NCBI GenBank assembly: GCA_903813345.2
Contig: CAIIXF020000006.1
Location: 12,962,348-13,026,347 of the forward strand
Length of the DNA: 64,000 bases
Reading direction: 5' to 3'
Origin: Owenia fusiformis
Taxonomy: Eukaryota; Annelida; Polychaeta; Sabellida; Oweniidae
Part shown: piece by piece, positions 59,127-64,000 of the stretch
Numbering within the stretch: the stretch's first letter is position 1
Layout: each line of letters begins with the position of its first letter
Notes under the pieces: model-generated
Database searches by the model: none
What the model was told of the DNA's origin: nothing
What the model saw: the letters and a program-made list of their open reading frames with translations, nothing else
Position numbers and translations under genes: made by a program

Positions 59127-62100
59127 ATGCCACACTCAGCAAAATTAGACCAGAATGTTCTGAAGCAGTATATGAACATCCCTATCCCTGGTGACAAGAC
59201 ACAGGTCATGTATATATGGATCGATGGAACTGGAGAAGGCCTTAGATGTAAAACTAAAACAATGGATGAAGAGCCCAAAAAACCAGATGGTAAGAAATGT
59301 CTATATTGATAACAATACTCAGTGTTTAGAATCAGACAGTAGGTCAACAAATAAGCAAAATTACCTAACCAAATACATAGTACATGTTGTACTGTAGTAC
59401 ACAGTGTTCGCGTTGACGCCGTTTTTTCTCGTTTTTACGGAAATTTCAAGAGGTTGGACGGAAAAATCAGAAATAACTTACGTCCTTGGGACGCAAACAT
59501 TCTACACCACCATCAGGTAACTTTTACTGCAGCGTAGAAGTGATAAAACATGATTTTCTGAAGAATTTTCAGATCGTCTACTTCCTTGATCTCGATAATG
59601 TTTATGTCGGCAAATCTGATTGGCTACGAAGTGTCTCGGTATATTCGCGGGGTTTCTAGTCTGAAACGCAGCATTTGATTGGCTATGGTGCCCTCCGAGT
59701 CATTCCAGAGTATACCGAAGCTGGATAATCTGTTGTACGCAAACATTAGTTTCAAAATTGAGAATTGAGACTTGTTTTTCACGATAACCTCATTACTTCC
59801 ACTAGGAACCGTTAGATATCGATCTAATGTTATACATCAATATAATTATTTAATGATAGATCAACGTTTTGCATCTAAAAGTCGTCAGAGAAAGGAGAAA
59901 TGTTATAAAAAGAAACAAAAAGTTCACGACCTTGACACGACCTTGAAGATCGCTGGTTGCTAAAATGTGAAAACAACTCTTAATTTGAATATTTCTTTCA
60001 TTCATTTCGGAGAATTTTGGTATAGCATTAGTAAAGAATTGTGTGAAAAGGACCAAATGATAGATATTTATCGGGAGAATGCATAGAATTACAATACATG
60101 TCATTTTATCCGGTTTTAGCGGAAGCACTCTATTATCGCCCACTTTACTTTCACTTTAATAATAACAAAATATGAGGGACGCAAAAAATATTAGACGGGA
60201 CTCACATTTTTCAAATGTGTTGCGTCCCTGGGACTCAGAAATTTAAATGGCTAGCGCGAACACTGGTACAATTACCTGGTATTAAATCAAGAAATACTCT
60301 AACATGTCTAAATCTCCAGTTAAGAATTCACAGAATCCTTTGTTCCCTTCCAAGTGTTATTTTATCAATCATGTGATTTTGGAATCCCCCCCCCCCTGGC
60401 CAATTCCACTGAGCTTTAATAACAACATTACAACCCCCCCTTCACTTAAAAAGACTCACTTAAAATAACATAACAAGATCTGGATAATATAGGAAAGTTC
60501 CTTCTTATAATCTTAGTGTCTTCCAGTATCTTTGGAATAAAACCATTAGTTTCTGTTATAACCCCCATCTTAATAATATAGACTATTGCATCATCCTGTT
60601 TTAATTAAAGCTAGCATTACGAATAAGATATCAACCAAGTTTATTTGTCTCTCTTGTTTTTTATTTGCATCAGGTTATCATGACCTCAGTTATTACTCAT
60701 GATTGAGAACAACCTTCTTTTATTTATGACATCATTATTTATCATTCATATGATAAGTAATAATTTTATGATAGTATAATTTTTTAGATATGTTTATCTC
60801 AGGTTGTTTATGAGTTTGCATGGAGAATTAAATGTTAAAAATACAACAAAATATTAACACGCAACCGTTAATTACAGACCTTTAAACATGTAGCACCCAA
60901 TAACACCCAACACTGGCCTGTTTCTAATCAAGACAGTTGTTAGTAAATAGTACTAAATACAAGTAAAATATAAAAAATGAAAAAATTACAATTTCAGCAG
61001 GTTGTTTTCTATTAGGTAGTGTTTTTTAGTTGTTTTCCTGTAAAATGCCATAAAGAAAGAAAAAAGCTGTATCAATTATCGGTCATTCTCCTTGTACTAG
61101 TTAACAGCATGGGACTGAAGCAGTGTAGCTAACCTTTCACATCTTTGAGTTTCATTACTATTATAATACTGGTTTTTGCACTTATTACTTTTTGCACTTA
61201 ATTGCTTCATACCCTAGTCCGTATGTCCAGGGTAGTTAGTAAACTTTAAGTATATTTATTGAAGTCCTGGTTCTAATTGAATACTTCATTCTAATTATAT
61301 CCTTGGCTTCATTTCCTGAAAACAATTCAATCCCTAGCTGGGTAAGCAGATAACATTCTAGAATAGGCCTTGCCTATGATGTATAGCTAAATATCAGCTG
61401 GTATCTGATGTTACCATGCCTTTTTAGAGTTTAATGTTATGTTTACAATTTGTCAGAATCAGCTGATCGCCTAGGTACCAATTACTAAGGTAACTAGGTT
61501 ATCCAGGGAAGTGTTCATGCTGTTAATGCTGTCTTTGAGGATAACCTCAGTTGCCTTGTTTTGTTTTTCTTTCAAACCATACCATAATTTCTGTCCTAGT
61601 TTTTAGCCAAGAATTTCAAACTTCAAGCTTTAAATTATGATAAGAAATGGTCTACAAATCGGTATAACTGGGGTCATAGGTATATGCTGGATTGGACCCT
61701 AGTATAGTTACATCATATATAATAGGTTTGAAGGCATGTTTATGGCATAGAGGTTGGTTACAATAAATACATCACAGAAGGGTTGCAAAAGTTAAGATGC
61801 AAATGCATCCCTCATATGCGACTAAGAAGATCATACAATTTTTTTGCAAAAAGTGACTTCAAGATTGGAAACTCTCCCAGGACATTATATAGCCATTGAA
61901 CATGTTTTAAAACCTGCATGTACCACAGGCTATTATAAGTTCACTATCGTCATAGCAACATCATACCTGTATAGAGAAAAGTATACACTGGCATTTATTG
62001 ACCATACATTTGTATTGACTAACTTCAAGGCTTAACTGAAACATAACCCATGGTAAATATTGAACTAAATTCTTGACCGCCATTTTAAATTGAACTCTGA

Positions 62101-63782
62101 CCAATGGTCGCTCATATCAGAGGGGTGTGTAGCTACATACCTACCGCAGTTGCACAATATCTCATTCATACAATATTTAGAAAATCAATATCTGTTTGGA
62201 ATGAGAGGAGGGGTTGCCCAAGCCCCTGGTGCCTTTCTTCGCCCTCAATTTCTATTTAGAGAAGGAAATACAGCCAAAGTCTAGGTGAACTTATCAATGA
62301 ATCATAGCGGCATTTCAGAATCATTTTTCTAGTTCAATAGTTAACATCACAGGAAACGGTTTAGGAACACCATCCTTTGTTATTTGTTATTTATTATCAG
62401 GTCTTGAAAAACAGGAGCTGGTGTAAATAAATAGGTGGCTGACTCATGTTAGTTAAGTCAGAGCAAATGTTGTTTATAGCTTCTGGCTTGTTTTGCCAAT
62501 GTAATCATATGACATCATATCATCACATGTCACTTGGTCTCGATAGGCTATAAATGAATCTCAGAAACATATATGTGGGCTTTTACTTAAATTATTACCA
62601 AATCATATGACATCATATCATCACATGTCACTTGGTCTCGATAGGCTATAAATGAATCTCGGGAACATAGACGTGGGCTTTTACTTAAATTATTACCAAA
62701 TCTATGACATCAGCATGTGTATTGATCACGAGAGCTGTAAATATTTTCTTCAGCCTAGGTATTAATAAACAGTAATCTAGGCCAGTTGCAAGTAAAGTGT
62801 TCTATTGATTTCCCTTGCGGAATCAGCTGTTTGTTAAACTAGTTATATATGGCATTGGCATCTATTAACACAGTGTGTGCCTAGATGATAATTGCAACTT
62901 TATCATTCATTCTTATGAAGGCGAGGACTCTATATATCATATATCAATGCAGTGGGCCTTCTTCCAATTCTCATGTTACCTGTTTCTCTTGACTTCATTC
63001 CATTCCTACCCTGCCTCTTGTTAGATAGTAGAAGTTGTAGAGACTACATACAATTGTGGTGTTCAATCACAAATTAAAGTGCCATTACAACCAAACTAAC
63101 AACCCCCCCCCCCCCCCCCAACTTCCTTCAAGTAAGATAAAATCAATTTCACTCCCTCGGGTTGGATAAAATGCCCTCCCCACTCTCAATCAGAATAAAT
63201 ATTCCCTGAAGCTGGATAAAAAATATGTAATCTTATTATATTAATTATATGGGTCAGGTCTCGGATTGCATGAATACTGACCATTTCCTGAATACATGAA
63301 TGCCCATGTATATGATAGACTATAATGAAATTGATTGATCTTGTGTAAGGAAATTAAAAATACCACCTGGTTCACAAATACTAATAATAAGTTGGTCATA
63401 TGTGTGGGTGTTGTCTGCTGCCCATGCACAGTATATATGTACAGCTGTGCATGTGATATACACATGTTATATCTTCAATATGTTATTACTTGCATGAGTA
63501 ACCAACCAATAGCAGTTGAGACCCTCTCCCCAGGTTGAATCATTGCCATTTGGCAATCATATTTTGCTTTTGGCAGTAGACTTGAAAAAACTGTTTATTT
63601 GAGATTTTATTTATTTGTAGATTGCCCCATTTGGAACTTTGATGGTTCTAGCACGGGACAGGCAGAGGGCTCTAACTCTGATGTATACCTCTACCCTGCT
63701 GCCCTTTATAAGGACCCCTTCAGAATGGGCAAAAACAAACTTCTATTATGTGAAACCTACAAATACAACAAAACTCCCACAG
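59127..63782 (+). CDS. Glutamine synthetase, first two coding exons (gene continues beyond window)
   Basis: Type II eukaryotic glutamine synthetase, which makes glutamine from glutamate, ammonia and ATP (cytosolic, usually decameric). Coding exons seen: 59127-59289 (54 codons plus one base) and 63621-63782; GT at 59290, AG at 63619-63620, GT at 63783, phases agree. Exon 1 reads through [20 protein letters not shown], the beta-grasp start (residues 27-45). Exon 2 reads [20 protein letters not shown] (56-75), then [10 protein letters not shown] and [10 protein letters not shown]; the WNFDGSST loop lies at the active site. The catalytic domain is outside the window. The ATG was chosen because it lies 6 bases after the acceptor at 59120 and gives the expected N-terminal length; vertebrates use the symbol GLUL, but I leave the symbol open because this may be one of several paralogues. 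Intron 1 is 4.3 kb with a hAT-like element and a tandem duplication. Confidence 0.95.
59402..60265. mobile_element. hAT-like non-autonomous element with CAGTGTTCGCG ends
   Basis: CAGTGTTCGCG at 59402 and its exact complement ending 60265 are the tips; CAGTG starts are typical of hAT elements. The subterminal regions share degenerate GTCC(C/T)(A/T)GGGACGCAA words. The eight bases outside (GTAGTACA and GTACAATT) are only partly alike, so the target duplication is decayed or the copy is rearranged. No transposase. Confidence 0.65.
60266..62502. other. Glutamine synthetase intron interior, no gene
   Basis: AT-rich with C-runs. No exon or element end is recognised in this stretch. Confidence 0.6.
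62503..62760. repeat. Tandem repeat, 98-bp unit, two full copies and a partial third
   Basis: The unit starting AATCATATGACATCATATCA at 62503 recurs at 62601 with about five differences, and a degraded start is at 62699. It includes ATAGGCTATAAATGAATC, a TATA-like word. It lies in the intron. Confidence 0.85.
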
Positions 63783-64000
63783 GTAATATATTTGTTTGTA
63801 GATGAATACTTAAATCAGAAGTAATAGTATTATTGTTATTTTTTAATATATTGAAACTTTTGTCTTGATATCCCTGATTTGTGTATTCAGAGTATTCCAC
63901 AAAACACCTCACTGAAACATGATACCAGTATTTAAATCTTAATTTTTGAAACCAATTCCATGGATTGAAAAAAAATGAAAATCTTATTTTGCAGAGACAA

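Overview
The window is animal (metazoan) nuclear DNA. It is AT-rich, its genes are split by GT-AG introns, and it is packed with mobile-element debris. The gene set is conserved in bilaterians: a microsomal cytochrome P450, mitochondrial ribosomal protein S2, LRRIQ3, the repair enzyme OGG1 and a eukaryotic glutamine synthetase. Tyrosine-recombinase and mariner-type remnants plus many foldback elements suggest a marine invertebrate (a lophotrochozoan or an invertebrate deuterostome), but the sequence alone does not settle the species.

Layout. 1-15.5 kb holds no host gene I can support. It is a patchwork of inverted repeats, TA-flanked mariner-type elements and one decayed tyrosine recombinase. 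15.6-20.0 kb (minus strand) is a complete 11-exon cytochrome P450 of 519 codons. 20.2-24.4 kb is nested MITEs, including two that act as each other's empty sites. 25.15-33.6 kb (minus strand) is one dead non-LTR retrotransposon, split by a 1.0-kb element with a 13-bp target duplication and by a roughly 5-kb imperfect palindrome. 34.0-35.7 kb (plus strand) is MRPS2 in two coding exons. 36.3-40.6 kb is a tandem-repeat element and a 2.1-kb terminal-inverted-repeat element carrying minisatellites.

42.06-47.13 kb (minus strand) is LRRIQ3 in six coding exons. It is head to head with OGG1 (plus strand, 48.59-53.11 kb, five coding exons). The interval between them carries a 444-bp foldback and a composite ETS/CRE motif just upstream of OGG1. 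57.6-63.8 kb (plus strand) is the start of a glutamine synthetase gene: a TATA-containing promoter with a probable non-coding first exon, then two coding exons; the rest lies beyond the window.

The genes are independent housekeeping or tissue genes with no sign of a shared pathway. All coding models were assembled by hand from splice sites and reading-frame continuity; each sums to a whole number of codons without internal stops. The most unusual material is the mobile-element layer, where repeated sequences give empty sites and exact insertion boundaries, and a lysine-rich insert in OGG1 with three SUMO-consensus motifs.
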